DNA of 64,000 nt, taken from NCBI RefSeq assembly GCF_001870905.1, contig NZ_LNDC01000137.1:1-64000 (forward strand), written 5' to 3'. The stretch is from Geitlerinema sp. PCC 9228 (lineage in GTDB: Bacteria > Cyanobacteriota > Cyanobacteriia > Cyanobacteriales > PCC-9228). The position numbers and the translations under genes are program-made. A model generated the notes under the pieces. It saw only the letters and a list, made by a program, of their open reading frames with translations. It made no database searches and was not told the origin of the DNA. Position 1 is the stretch's first letter. Every line of letters starts with the position of its first letter. This document shows positions 47,288-55,788 of the stretch, in pieces.

Positions 47288-48676
47288 ATGACCCTTCCTC
47301 CCACACCAAAAGCCCCCGCTTGGATGCAAAAAGCCCATTGGGTGGCCAATCCAGTTGGCTATATGGAAAGTGCCAAACGCCAATGCGGGGATATATTTAC
47401 CGCTAAGGTCGGTCCGCAAGGCACCCCGTTAATTTACATAGACAATCCCCAGGGGATCCAACAGATTTTAACCAAGGATACCAAAGAACTAACCGCCCCG
47501 GGAAGCGTCAATGGACTGTTGCAGCCGTTGATCGGGGATTATTCAGTCATTTTACTAGATGGAGCCAGCCACAAGCGACAGCGGCAGTTGCTCATGCCTT
47601 CTTTTCATGGGGAACGGCTGCGGTCCTATGGCGATTTGATTTGTAACTTAGCCCAGCAAGTCATGGGGCGTTTTTCCGTGGATGCTTCCTTTTTTGCACG
47701 CCCCGCCATGCAAGAAATTTCTTTGTTGGTGATTTTGCAAGCCGTCTTTGGGGTGACCCAAGGAGAACGCTACGAACGCCTCAAAGACCTGACCAGCCAA
47801 CTTATGGATTTCTTTAGTTCCACGGCCAAATCCAGCTTCTTATTCTTTCCTATTTTACAACAGAATTTGGGTCCGTGGAGTCCTTGGGGTCGCTTTTTGC
47901 ACGTCCGAGAAGAGATAGATAAATTAATTTACGCGGAAATAAGCGATCGCCGCCAGCAAGACAATTCCCAACGTACGGATATCCTCAGTTTAATGATGTC
48001 CGCCACCGACGAAAGCGGGGAAGGGATGAGCGATCGCGAACTGCGCGACGAGTTGCTGACGCTTTTATTTGCCGGTCACGAAACCACCGCCACTTCCCTC
48101 TCTTGGGCACTGTACTGGACCCATCGCTATCCCTCCGTTTTAGCACAACTGCAAGAAGAAATTGCTTCCTTGGGAGACCATCCCGACCCCATGCAAATTA
48201 TACGCCTGCCTTACCTATCAGCAGTTTGTAACGAAACCTTGCGCTTGTATCCAGTCGCCATTCTCACATTTCCCCGAGTCGTTCCCGAAAATACTTCCTT
48301 TCATTTGATGGGATATGACATTCCGGCGGGAACTCTGCTGATGGGATGTATTTATTTGGCACACCAACGGGAAGATATCTATCCCCAACCCAAGCAATTT
48401 CAACCGGAACGGTTTTTAGAACGTCAGTTTTCCGCTTACGAATTTCTCCCGTTTGGTGGTGGGGTACGTCGCTGCATCGGCGCGGCTTTGGCGCAAATGG
48501 AATTAAAATTGGTGCTGGCTACGGTTTTATCCAACTACCAGTTGGTCTTAGCAGAGAAAAAACCCGTGCGTCCGCAAAGGCGGGGTGTTACCCTGGCACC
48601 GGAAACCGGCATTCGCATGAAACTCGCCGGTCTTCGCAAACAGCCGTCAAGTACGCTAGCAGCAACTCGTGTCTGA
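47288..48676 (+). CDS. Cytochrome P450 (CYP110-like)
   Basis: A 462-residue heme mono-oxygenase. The I-helix motif is LFAGHETTATSLSW, the ExxR motif is NETLRLYP, and the heme-binding loop is FLPFGGGVRRCIGAAL with the cysteine ligand. The sequence style is that of CYP110, widespread in filamentous cyanobacteria and linked to oxidation of fatty acids and terpenes. The substrate here is unknown. ATG at 47288 (MTLPPTPKAP) fits the family. A GTG at 47270 is possible. Its end overlaps the start of the exporter gene (GTGTCTGA), so the operon P450, exporter, reductase is translationally coupled. Confidence 0.93.
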   Translation: MTLPPTPKAPAWMQKAHWVANPVGYMESAKRQCGDIFTAKVGPQGTPLIYIDNPQGIQQILTKDTKELTAPGSVNGLLQPLIGDYSVILLDGASHKRQRQLLMPSFHGERLRSYGDLICNLAQQVMGRFSVDASFFARPAMQEISLLVILQAVFGVTQGERYERLKDLTSQLMDFFSSTAKSSFLFFPILQQNLGPWSPWGRFLHVREEIDKLIYAEISDRRQQDNSQRTDILSLMMSATDESGEGMSDRELRDELLTLLFAGHETTATSLSWALYWTHRYPSVLAQLQEEIASLGDHPDPMQIIRLPYLSAVCNETLRLYPVAILTFPRVVPENTSFHLMGYDIPAGTLLMGCIYLAHQREDIYPQPKQFQPERFLERQFSAYEFLPFGGGVRRCIGAALAQMELKLVLATVLSNYQLVLAEKKPVRPQRRGVTLAPETGIRMKLAGLRKQPSSTLAATRV

Positions 48677-49562
48677 ACCAACCAACGCAGGACTAAAACA
48701 AGAATTGCTGGGTGTGTTGCTATTAAACGCAGCCACCTTGCTTTGGGGAACCAGCTACGTGGTTATCAAGCTAACCCTGGGAGATGTTCCCCCGAGTGTA
48801 TTGACCTTTATTCGCTTTGCCACCGCCAGTATTTTCTTTCTGCCGTTTGTCAGGTGGAATACTGGAGTGTTGCTGGCGGGATTGGAACTGGGTGTTTGGC
48901 TGACGGGTGGATACGCCACGCAAACCATTGGTTTGGAATTCACCACTGCCAACCGCAGTGCTTTTATTACCTCCATGTATGTGGTGTTTGTGCCGTTGTT
49001 GTTGACCATTGTGGGGCAAAAATTGCGATCGCAAACCATTGTAGCGGCAGCCATCGCCGTGGTGGGGGTGGGATTGCTTTCCTACGATGGTTCGCCACCC
49101 AACTTGGGAGATGCTTGGACGTTGTTGTGTGCTTTTTTCTATGCCACCTACATCGTTCGTTTGAGTGGCTATGCCAGCCAATATTCGCCTCTGGCACTTA
49201 GTGGCGTACAATTGGGAATGACGGCGCTGTTTTCCCTGGGATGGGTGATGGTGGCGCAACCCCAGTGGCTGTCTACCATACCGTTTTCTGATGGTTTTGT
49301 TACTCAGTTCCCTTGGATTCCGGTTTTGTACTTGGGGGCCATTGTGACGGCAATGACCATTTGGTTTCAAACCTGGGGACAAAGTATGGTCAACCCGCCG
49401 GAAGCCGCCATTATTTTTACCTTGGAACCGGTTTGGGGATCGGTTTTTGCTTATTTGATTATCCAGGAACGCTTGGGATTGCAAGGATTTATTGGTGCTG
49501 GTGCTATTATAGCGGCGATGCTGTTGAGTCAGTTGCCTATTGGGAAACGAGAAGAGTCATGA
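48669..49562 (+). CDS. EamA/DMT family transporter
   Basis: A 297-residue inner-membrane protein with ten predicted helices in two EamA repeats. The first contains LLWGTSYVVIKLTLGDVPP and the second ends with FTLEPVWGSVFAYLIIQERLG (short parts quoted), both family signatures. DMT proteins export or import small metabolites. The start is GTG at 48669, overlapping the P450 stop, and its own stop overlaps the next gene's ATG (ATGA). Both overlaps suggest that the three proteins serve one task, such as making and moving a modified small molecule. This is inferred from context. Confidence 0.9.
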   Translation: MSEPTNAGLKQELLGVLLLNAATLLWGTSYVVIKLTLGDVPPSVLTFIRFATASIFFLPFVRWNTGVLLAGLELGVWLTGGYATQTIGLEFTTANRSAFITSMYVVFVPLLLTIVGQKLRSQTIVAAAIAVVGVGLLSYDGSPPNLGDAWTLLCAFFYATYIVRLSGYASQYSPLALSGVQLGMTALFSLGWVMVAQPQWLSTIPFSDGFVTQFPWIPVLYLGAIVTAMTIWFQTWGQSMVNPPEAAIIFTLEPVWGSVFAYLIIQERLGLQGFIGAGAIIAAMLLSQLPIGKREES

Positions 49563-50686
49563 GCGATCGCGTTTTAATTCTAGGCGGAAGCGGACAAGTA
49601 GGCCATAGTGTAGCCCGGGATTTGCTGGCTTATACATCCGCACAGATTTCGCTAACCGGGCGTACCCGCACGCCAGAACTGGCTGGTAAAAACCAGCGCG
49701 TACAAACTCAAATCCTAGATTTGGACGATCGAGACACTCTAGAAAAAGCGATCGCAGCCCACCAGTTAGTCATTCACTGTGCCGGACCGTTTCGCTATCG
49801 AGACACGCGAGTATTAAAAACTTGCATCCAACAGGGTGTTAACTACTTAGACATCAGCGACGACCCAAACTACGTTCGCAACTGCTGGCAATTGCACGAC
49901 GAAGCCAAACGCGCTGGCATGACCGCCATTCTCAGCAGCGGCGTATTTCCCGGCATTTCCAACAGCATGGCCAAAATGGGCATCGAACAGTTCGACGCAC
50001 CGGAAACCGTACACTTGCGCTATGCAGTAGCTGGTTCCGGTGGCGCTGGTGTAACGGTGATGCGAACCACGTTTTTAGAACTGCAACATCGATTTTCGGC
50101 TTATATAAACGGTCAGTGGCAGCCAGTCAAACCCTACAGCGAACGAGAAACCTTTGATTTTCCCAAATACGGAAAAGTGGGCGTTTACTGGTTTCCCACC
50201 ATCGAAGCGTATACCCTGCCGCAGATTTTCCCCGTGCAAACCGTCACCAGCAAATTTGGTTCGGTGCCCGATTTGTACAATTTTATGACGTGGATGGTAG
50301 CAAAATTACCCAAAAAATGGCTGCAAGACTCGCAAACCATCGAATTTTTATCCAAAGGCAGCCATCAAATGACCCAAATTAGCGATCGCTGGACGGGAAT
50401 TGGCATAGCCATGGCCGCAGAAATCAGCGGCAAACACCAAAGTCAGCCATCAAAAGCAATGGTCACCTACAGCGGCGACAACACCGTTACAGCCGTAGGT
50501 CAGGGAACTGGTGCGGTTGCAGAGTACCTGCTTTCGGGAAATCTATTTCCGGCGGGGGTTTTCCCCGTGGAAGCTGCCTTACCGACAGACCATTTCCAGC
50601 AAGCCATGCAACGCCGCGGCGTCAACATTTCCTGCAAACCAATCCAACCAAGTCCCATTGCTAGAAAAACCAGTTTCTCTTGTTAA
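49559..50686 (+). CDS. Saccharopine dehydrogenase-like NAD(P)-dependent oxidoreductase
   Basis: A 375-residue protein with an N-terminal Rossmann motif (VLILGGSGQVGHSVA) and the family patterns LVIHCAGPFRYRD, NYLDISDDPNYVRN and ILSSGVFPGISNSMA. It belongs to the saccharopine dehydrogenase-like group, not to true lysine-pathway enzymes. In cyanobacteria and plants such proteins act on unknown, often lipid-like, substrates. ATG at 49559 is fixed by overlap with the exporter stop. Third gene of the P450 operon. It is convergent with the DUF3887-like gene (four-base overlap at the stops). Confidence 0.87.
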   Translation: MSDRVLILGGSGQVGHSVARDLLAYTSAQISLTGRTRTPELAGKNQRVQTQILDLDDRDTLEKAIAAHQLVIHCAGPFRYRDTRVLKTCIQQGVNYLDISDDPNYVRNCWQLHDEAKRAGMTAILSSGVFPGISNSMAKMGIEQFDAPETVHLRYAVAGSGGAGVTVMRTTFLELQHRFSAYINGQWQPVKPYSERETFDFPKYGKVGVYWFPTIEAYTLPQIFPVQTVTSKFGSVPDLYNFMTWMVAKLPKKWLQDSQTIEFLSKGSHQMTQISDRWTGIGIAMAAEISGKHQSQPSKAMVTYSGDNTVTAVGQGTGAVAEYLLSGNLFPAGVFPVEAALPTDHFQQAMQRRGVNISCKPIQPSPIARKTSFSC

Positions 50687-51144
50687 TTTTCCTCTTCTTG
50701 CAGATAATCAACGCCTACCACTTCCCGGTTTTCGTTGAAAATCACAAATACGTCGGTGGTTGTCTGGGTGGTTTCCACTTCTACCACCACCAAATTTTCT
50801 TCTGGGTTGCGAGTTCCGACGACCTGTTGAAACTCACCGTGCAAAGAAATAAAATTCTGCTTGTGATTTTTTAAGCTTTCGGGAGAAATTTCCGAGCGAA
50901 TGGAATCGCCAAATAAGGTTTGTGCCTCTTCGTAGTTATCTTCAGCCAGCAATTCCACCAAATTTTCGGCAATCGACTGCATATCTGTTGCCTGGGCTAA
51001 ATAAGCAGTAGCAACCGGGATTCGAGATTCTGTTTGGGGAACGGCCCCAGCCGGAACTGCTGTTCCTAGATAGCCGACCGCACTGCAGACAGAAAGTGCG
51101 ATCGCTGATTTCCAAAAAGCACCAACAAAGAATTTTGGAGCCAT
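50683..51144 (-). CDS. Secreted DUF3887-like protein
   Basis: A 153-residue protein with an N-terminal signal sequence (about 1-33, WKSAIALSVCSAVGYLG then AGAVP) and a C-terminal domain whose pattern (AENLVELLAEDNYEEA, ISLHGEFQQVVG, VVVEVETTQTTTDVFVIF in part) fits the DUF3887 NTF2-like fold. The role is unknown and it is probably periplasmic or lumenal. ATG at 51144 follows AGGAGG. The frame's extension upstream to 51201 is rejected. Confidence 0.8.
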   Translation of the reverse strand: MAPKFFVGAFWKSAIALSVCSAVGYLGTAVPAGAVPQTESRIPVATAYLAQATDMQSIAENLVELLAEDNYEEAQTLFGDSIRSEISPESLKNHKQNFISLHGEFQQVVGTRNPEENLVVVEVETTQTTTDVFVIFNENREVVGVDYLQEEEN

Positions 51145-51218
51145 GATTTTCCTCCTAGTTGACGAAAAAAAGAAAAAAGGGGAATGGAAGATGGAAGCCA
51201 ACGCCCCTTCTCACTTGC

Positions 51219-52229
51219 CTAACCAGCAGACTGACCGATCTCCAAAGCAATTTTACCGAGCATCGATCCTTGTCCCAGCAGACGATGCGCCTGGGAAGCT
51301 TGTTCCAGGGGGAAGGTATGGTTGAGACAAATTTTCAACTTGCCAGCATCAATTAGGCGCGCGCATTGGTTGAGAATTTTGGTCTGGTCCTGGCGCAGGG
51401 TCGCCGAATCCAGGGTCATCGGCGTTAGCATCAATTCCAGACTAAGGCGTTGGTTGCGTTTGCGCGCGACTTTCCAGGAGGTATCCGCGGCCGGTTCCAA
51501 CAGGGTCACCACATCACCGTAGACTTTGACCGCAGGAAAACTCTGTTCCAAAACCTTACCGCCGACCGTATCAAACGCCAAATCCACGCCCTCTTGTTGG
51601 GTCCATGCCAAAACCGCTTCCACAAAATCCTTTTCTTTATATAAAATTGGCAAATCTGCCCCCAAACTTTGGATAAAATCGGCTTTTTCTTGCGTTCCCA
51701 CCGTTGTTGCCACGCTAGCACCTTGTAGTTTCGCCAGTTGAACCGCCACGTGACCGACACCACCGGCACCGGCATGAACTAACGTGGTTTGTCCGGCTTG
51801 CAAGCGACCTCGGTCGTACAGGGATTCCCAGGCAGTAATTAAAACCAAAGGCGCAGCGGCAGCTTCGGCAAAACTCAGCGATCGCGGTTTTTTGGCTGCA
51901 AAACGAGCATCCACCACCGCATATTCTGCGTAATTGCCTGTGGGACCACCCAAACCGCCGTTAAAGAAATAGACTTCATCGCCTACTTGAAAATTTTGTA
52001 CGGCAGAACCCACTTCTGCCACCACACCAGCACCATCGCATCCTAAAATGGCCGGTTCTTGGTCGGGGTAAAACGTTCCTCGCTGGCGCACTTTGGTGTC
52101 GATGGGATTGACTCCCGCCGCTCTCAGTTGCACCAGCATTTGCGTTTCGATTTGGATTTGCGGTTGCGGAACCGATTGCAGTTGCAGAACTTCCGGTTCT
52201 CCAGCTGCGGTCATGACAACGGCTTTCAC
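51219..52229 (-). CDS. Zinc-independent medium-chain dehydrogenase (quinone oxidoreductase-like)
   Basis: A 336-residue MDR enzyme. It has a GroES-like N-terminal half (AAGVNPIDTKVRQRG, ILGCDGAGVVAEVG) and a Rossmann half with VHAGAGGVGHVAVQLAK. The catalytic-zinc cysteine and histidine of alcohol dehydrogenases are absent, which points to NAD(P)H:quinone or enone reductases. GTG at 52229 is preceded by a GGGGGGAT ribosome site. Confidence 0.92.
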   Translation of the reverse strand: MKAVVMTAAGEPEVLQLQSVPQPQIQIETQMLVQLRAAGVNPIDTKVRQRGTFYPDQEPAILGCDGAGVVAEVGSAVQNFQVGDEVYFFNGGLGGPTGNYAEYAVVDARFAAKKPRSLSFAEAAAAPLVLITAWESLYDRGRLQAGQTTLVHAGAGGVGHVAVQLAKLQGASVATTVGTQEKADFIQSLGADLPILYKEKDFVEAVLAWTQQEGVDLAFDTVGGKVLEQSFPAVKVYGDVVTLLEPAADTSWKVARKRNQRLSLELMLTPMTLDSATLRQDQTKILNQCARLIDAGKLKICLNHTFPLEQASQAHRLLGQGSMLGKIALEIGQSAG

Positions 52230-52286
52230 GATATCCCCCCAAATCTGCTTGCTGTTTCAATCGTTGCTATATTCTACCCTACTGCA

Positions 52287-53819
52287 TCACCGAATCCAAC
52301 GGGGACGCAAACCATCTAAGGGCAGCTTTTCCGGTTGCTTGGGTTCGGGTTCTTGGTCGGCGGCGGTTGGCGGTACCAAAGGTAAGATCCAAATCCGCGC
52401 TGACTCTATTGGCATCCCGGTTTCCGTTCGCAAAGTTCGATCGCTATCGCTGCTGTCAGAATTGTTGGCAACCAAGCGATCGAACAGTAAGGAGAGGCCG
52501 TCGGGAGCTAGGCTGATTTGAATGTCTCGCTGTTGGGGAAGGTTCCACAGGCGCAACCAGTTTTGAGTTTGTAAGTTGTAGCTGGCGATGTAGGGTTGTT
52601 CTACGTACTGTTCCCCTTCGATGAGGTCGGTGAGGACGCAGTACAGGGTTTGACCGGTGGGGTCGAAGGTGGCGCTGAGGATGGAGCCTTTGGTGCGTAA
52701 GATTTCCGTTTCTTCCCCTTGGATGTTGGCGAGAAACAGCGATCGCGTGTAGTCGCTGTTAAATTTCACCAAGGCGGCTTGGCTGCCATCGGGGTCAAAG
52801 CCCAAGATTTGCCCGTATTCTGGCAGAAATTCGATGGGTTCGACGGTAGATTCACCGGCTTGGCGTTCCGGGTCGAGGGGTAAAATGGCAATGCCCTGTC
52901 CTTGGGTCATGGCTAAGGTTTTACTATCTGGCGCGATCGCAAATTCCCCGCCGGCTTTGGTGGGCAAGCGTTGGGGAGATTCTCCTTCCCGCAAGACCCA
53001 CACCCCAAAATCGCTGCCGGGGTTTTGGCGGCTGGCCCGTTGAACGGCGATGGTTTTGCCGTCGGGGGATAAATCGAAGCGCAGGTTTTTATAGTTTTGA
53101 TTGCCCAGAATTTGGGTAATTTTGCCGGCTTCTGGTTTGGGAGTGTCTGGTGGGGCGTCGGTGGAACGGATGCCGGTGGTGACAGAATAGAGTTTGTTGT
53201 TGTAGGTGCCTTCTTTTTGAAAGTGGCGGCGGTCGGTGGCGGCGAACAAAATGCGATCGCCCTGGGGATAGGGTTGAAAATCGCTGACGATTAAGTCCTT
53301 GGGCGTGAGGGCAATGGGCAAATTGTCTTTGGCGTTGGTGAGGTTCACCAGCATGAGACGACCCCGTTCTTCGCCATCCACACCTAAATAAGCAAAAACG
53401 CGATCGCGACTGCTGAAATAATCGGAAAAGGGTTGGATTTTTCTTTCTTGACCTTGCTGGCTGTAGGCATCCCGCGCCCCTTCTAAGGCAATTTGAAAGC
53501 GGGTTCCGTAAGGAATAGGCGAATTTAACGTATAAGCCATCCGCCTTCCGGCCCAACTAATTTTTCCTGGCAGGGGTGGGTCGAGACGCAGGTTTTCCGC
53601 TACGCTTTCGGTATCCATGGGTCGGCTAAAGGTCATGATAAAAGCGCGGTCGTCGGCACTAATTTGTTGCTCGGACCAGGAAAAATTCACCACCCGTGGC
53701 GGTACCCGTTCGCCAACCAAAGCAAACCAAACGATCGCAACCAGCAAAACCGCGATCGCGGTGAGGGCAATTTTATCCAGCGGTTGGGGAAATTTGGAAC
53801 CAGTCAGCGGATTGTACAT
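52287..53819 (-). CDS. Membrane-anchored protein with Ig-like and beta-propeller (TolB/WD40-like) domains
   Basis: A 510-residue cyanobacterial protein. One N-terminal membrane helix (about 17-36) is followed by a bacterial Ig-like (Big_5) domain of about 90 residues (FIMTFSRPMDTESVAENL) and a propeller built of repeats such as FDLSPDGKTIAVQR, FAIAPDSKTLAMTQ, FDPDGSQAALVK and LAPDGLSLLFDR. Such propellers usually bind proteins or glycans. The function is unknown. The upstream region carries a truncated family-A MITE. Confidence 0.82.
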   Translation of the reverse strand: MYNPLTGSKFPQPLDKIALTAIAVLLVAIVWFALVGERVPPRVVNFSWSEQQISADDRAFIMTFSRPMDTESVAENLRLDPPLPGKISWAGRRMAYTLNSPIPYGTRFQIALEGARDAYSQQGQERKIQPFSDYFSSRDRVFAYLGVDGEERGRLMLVNLTNAKDNLPIALTPKDLIVSDFQPYPQGDRILFAATDRRHFQKEGTYNNKLYSVTTGIRSTDAPPDTPKPEAGKITQILGNQNYKNLRFDLSPDGKTIAVQRASRQNPGSDFGVWVLREGESPQRLPTKAGGEFAIAPDSKTLAMTQGQGIAILPLDPERQAGESTVEPIEFLPEYGQILGFDPDGSQAALVKFNSDYTRSLFLANIQGEETEILRTKGSILSATFDPTGQTLYCVLTDLIEGEQYVEQPYIASYNLQTQNWLRLWNLPQQRDIQISLAPDGLSLLFDRLVANNSDSSDSDRTLRTETGMPIESARIWILPLVPPTAADQEPEPKQPEKLPLDGLRPRWIR

Positions 53820-53824
53820 AACTT

Positions 53825-53923
53825 ATACGAAATCCGATGTTTACAAATCACATTTGGGATTGAGGAGTGGGAGGAGTGGGAGGAGGGGGAGGAGGGGGAA
53901 TTTTTTTGGGTCTTTGCAGTATT
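53825..53923. mobile_element. Truncated family-A MITE-like element
   Basis: The left end ATACGAAATCCG (53825-53836), a (GGAGGAGTG)n core and the segment GGGTCTTTGCAGT match the element at 36599-36731, but the right terminal repeat is missing. It lies between the propeller and CobO genes. Confidence 0.65.
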
Positions 53924-53934
53924 AGCAAAACCAA

Positions 53935-55059
53935 TTAAAAATCGACCCCTTGTTTCAGTTCCACCCCTTCGTTGGCGTAATGTTTGTGGCAGTAAACTTC
54001 CGAGTGAATTTTTGCCAGGTCGAAATAGGGGGGAATGTTTTTGCAGCGACCGGTGGCAATAACTTCCGTATTTTTGGGTTTGCGTAGCAGCGATTCTACA
54101 ATTGGGTCGGGATCGAGTAGTTCCAAATCTACCACCGGGTTGAGTTCGTCGAGAACAATGGTTTTGTACAAACCAGAAGCAATGGCAGCTTTGGCAATTT
54201 CCCATCCCCGTTCGGCTTCTAGATAATCGATATCCTGGCGATCGTTGTACCAGACAATGGCATCCCGACCGCAGCGTTGGTGGTCTACCAAACTGGGATA
54301 GGTTCGTTTCAAAGCCGCGATCGCTGCATCTTCTGTGTAGCCGCTGCCGCCTTTCAACCACTGTACAATCAGAACCCGGTGGGATTGGTCCTGGCTGATG
54401 CCTTTGCCAATGGCTTGTAGCGTTTTGCCTAAAGCGCTGGTGGATTTGCCTTTGCCAGACCCGGTATAAATTTCTACGCCATCGATGCTGTGTTCGGTAT
54501 GGTATTGGGGACGCATTTCCGAGTGCAAATCGGCAATTTCCACTAATTTGGGATGCGCGGACCGTCCGGTGGCGATGACTTCTAGATAGTCTGGTTTGTT
54601 TTTTAGGGTTTTGACCACTTCCTCAATGGAAAGCAATCCCAAATCGATGAGGGGGTTGAGTTCGTCGAGGACGACTACAGAATACAGACCAGAAGCGATC
54701 GCGCCTTTGGCAATATCCCAGCCACGCTGTGCTTCCTGGCGGTCGAACCGGGTAATTTCATCAGGTCCAAAATATTCCGCGCGACCGGTGCGTACTTGGT
54801 CGATGAGGTGGGGAAAGCCTTGCTGCAACGCCGCGATCGCAGCATCTTCGGTATATTCGCGACCCGGACCTTTGAGAAACCGCAGCAGCAACACCCGAGT
54901 TTGCTGGGGTTTGTCGATTCCCAAGCCAATGGAACGCAAAACCACCCCCAAAGCCGCTTGGGATTTGCCCTTGCCTTCGCCGTCGTATACGTGAATTTGC
55001 CCTCTCAGGCGTTCGGAAAGGGCCTGTGCTGTCCGAATTCCAATTCCATTTCTAAGCAT
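53935..55059 (-). CDS. Tandem-fused cob(I)yrinic acid a,c-diamide adenosyltransferase (CobO-CobO)
   Basis: A 374-residue protein made of two CobO/BtuR domains in a row. Each has a P-loop: GEGKGKSQAALG near residue 29 and GSGKGKSTSALG near residue 210. Each has the paired signatures YTEDAAIAAL, AERGWEIAKAAIASGLY (or AQRGWDIAKGAIASGLY), VVLDELNP and EVIATGR. The enzyme transfers the adenosyl group of ATP to cob(I)alamin precursors. BtuR works as a dimer, so the fusion may be a covalent dimer. ATG at 55059 (MLRNGIGIRT) follows GGGGAAC. Additional upstream frame (to 55191) is unlike protein. It belongs functionally with cobQ, cbiB and cobN 20 kb away. Confidence 0.92.
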   Translation of the reverse strand: MLRNGIGIRTAQALSERLRGQIHVYDGEGKGKSQAALGVVLRSIGLGIDKPQQTRVLLLRFLKGPGREYTEDAAIAALQQGFPHLIDQVRTGRAEYFGPDEITRFDRQEAQRGWDIAKGAIASGLYSVVVLDELNPLIDLGLLSIEEVVKTLKNKPDYLEVIATGRSAHPKLVEIADLHSEMRPQYHTEHSIDGVEIYTGSGKGKSTSALGKTLQAIGKGISQDQSHRVLIVQWLKGGSGYTEDAAIAALKRTYPSLVDHQRCGRDAIVWYNDRQDIDYLEAERGWEIAKAAIASGLYKTIVLDELNPVVDLELLDPDPIVESLLRKPKNTEVIATGRCKNIPPYFDLAKIHSEVYCHKHYANEGVELKQGVDF

Positions 55060-55153
55060 AGGTTTGAACAGTTCCCCTGTTGTTCGTTGGGTATCTATAG
55101 CGCCTAGCCAATTGTACCCACAACCAGTCCCACAAAAATGGCTCTTTTTACAA

Positions 55154-55300
55154 ACCCCACCAAATCGCTTCAAATAGGCACAATTGGGCAATAATTAACG
55201 AAAATATCAAAAAGGGGGTAGGATGGTTGTTCGTAGCGATCGCTATTTGATTGCACGTACCAACAATATTGTATATAGGAATATTGAGCGAAACGTCCCC
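55154..55300 (+). repeat. Copy 1 of a ~145-bp repeat that includes a detached WD40 gene tail
   Basis: This stretch matches 57943-58082 closely, through ATAATTAACGAAAATATC, a GTAGCGATCGCTATTTG block and the later GCGAAACG. At 57943 the repeat begins in the last codons of the WD40 gene, so this copy holds the tail of a vanished WD40 gene. Confidence 0.85.
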
Positions 55301-55337
55301 TAGAAAAACCCGCCAACTATTTCTTGTATATTTTTAA

Positions 55338-55454
55338 GAAAATAATATCGAGCCAAATTTAACATCAGCCGAAATCAATCAAGTCTACAGCCAGACTTTA
55401 CATGAATTAGAGCTAAAAGCGATATTTAATGATGAAGTGACAGCGCAAGAGTAA
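55338..55454 (+). pseudogene. Short coding-like remnant of unknown origin
   Basis: Thirty-eight codons with normal codon use (EPNLTSAEINQVYSQTLHEL and following, to a TAA at 55452) have no start codon or ribosome site. This looks like the 3' piece of a lost gene between the repeat and the MITE. The rest of the 55060-55788 gap holds only the repeat and the MITE. Confidence 0.3.
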
Positions 55455-55501
55455 TACATGCTTATTCTTTAGATCGAAAATCTACTCCCGTCAAAATTTT
55501 C

Positions 55502-55622
55502 ATACGAAACCCGATATTGCTAAACCACAAACATAACCCAAACCGTCCCCCTTTACAAGGGGGACAACAGGGGGTTTTTTACTCGCTTGCATTATCGGGT
55601 CTTGCCAGTACGGATTTGGTAT
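55502..55622. mobile_element. MITE-like element, family A (121 bp)
   Basis: Ends ATACGAAACCCG and CGGATTTGGTAT are inverted repeats. It matches 63127-63247 nearly base for base and has the same length. The core holds a CCCCCTTTACAAGGGGG palindrome rather than the polypurine array. Confidence 0.88.
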
Positions 55623-55788
55623 CAATCCCTTTTTCCATCTCGATACAACCAGCCACTGACAATTATAAAAATAACCAATCGCAGCCAATCGTAGGACATC
55701 CATTATGCTGCCATATTCTGCTCTCGACAGCCGAAAAAATCTTGGCTATAATAACCGAATAAGTCGAGCGCGATCGTTGATTGGCACA

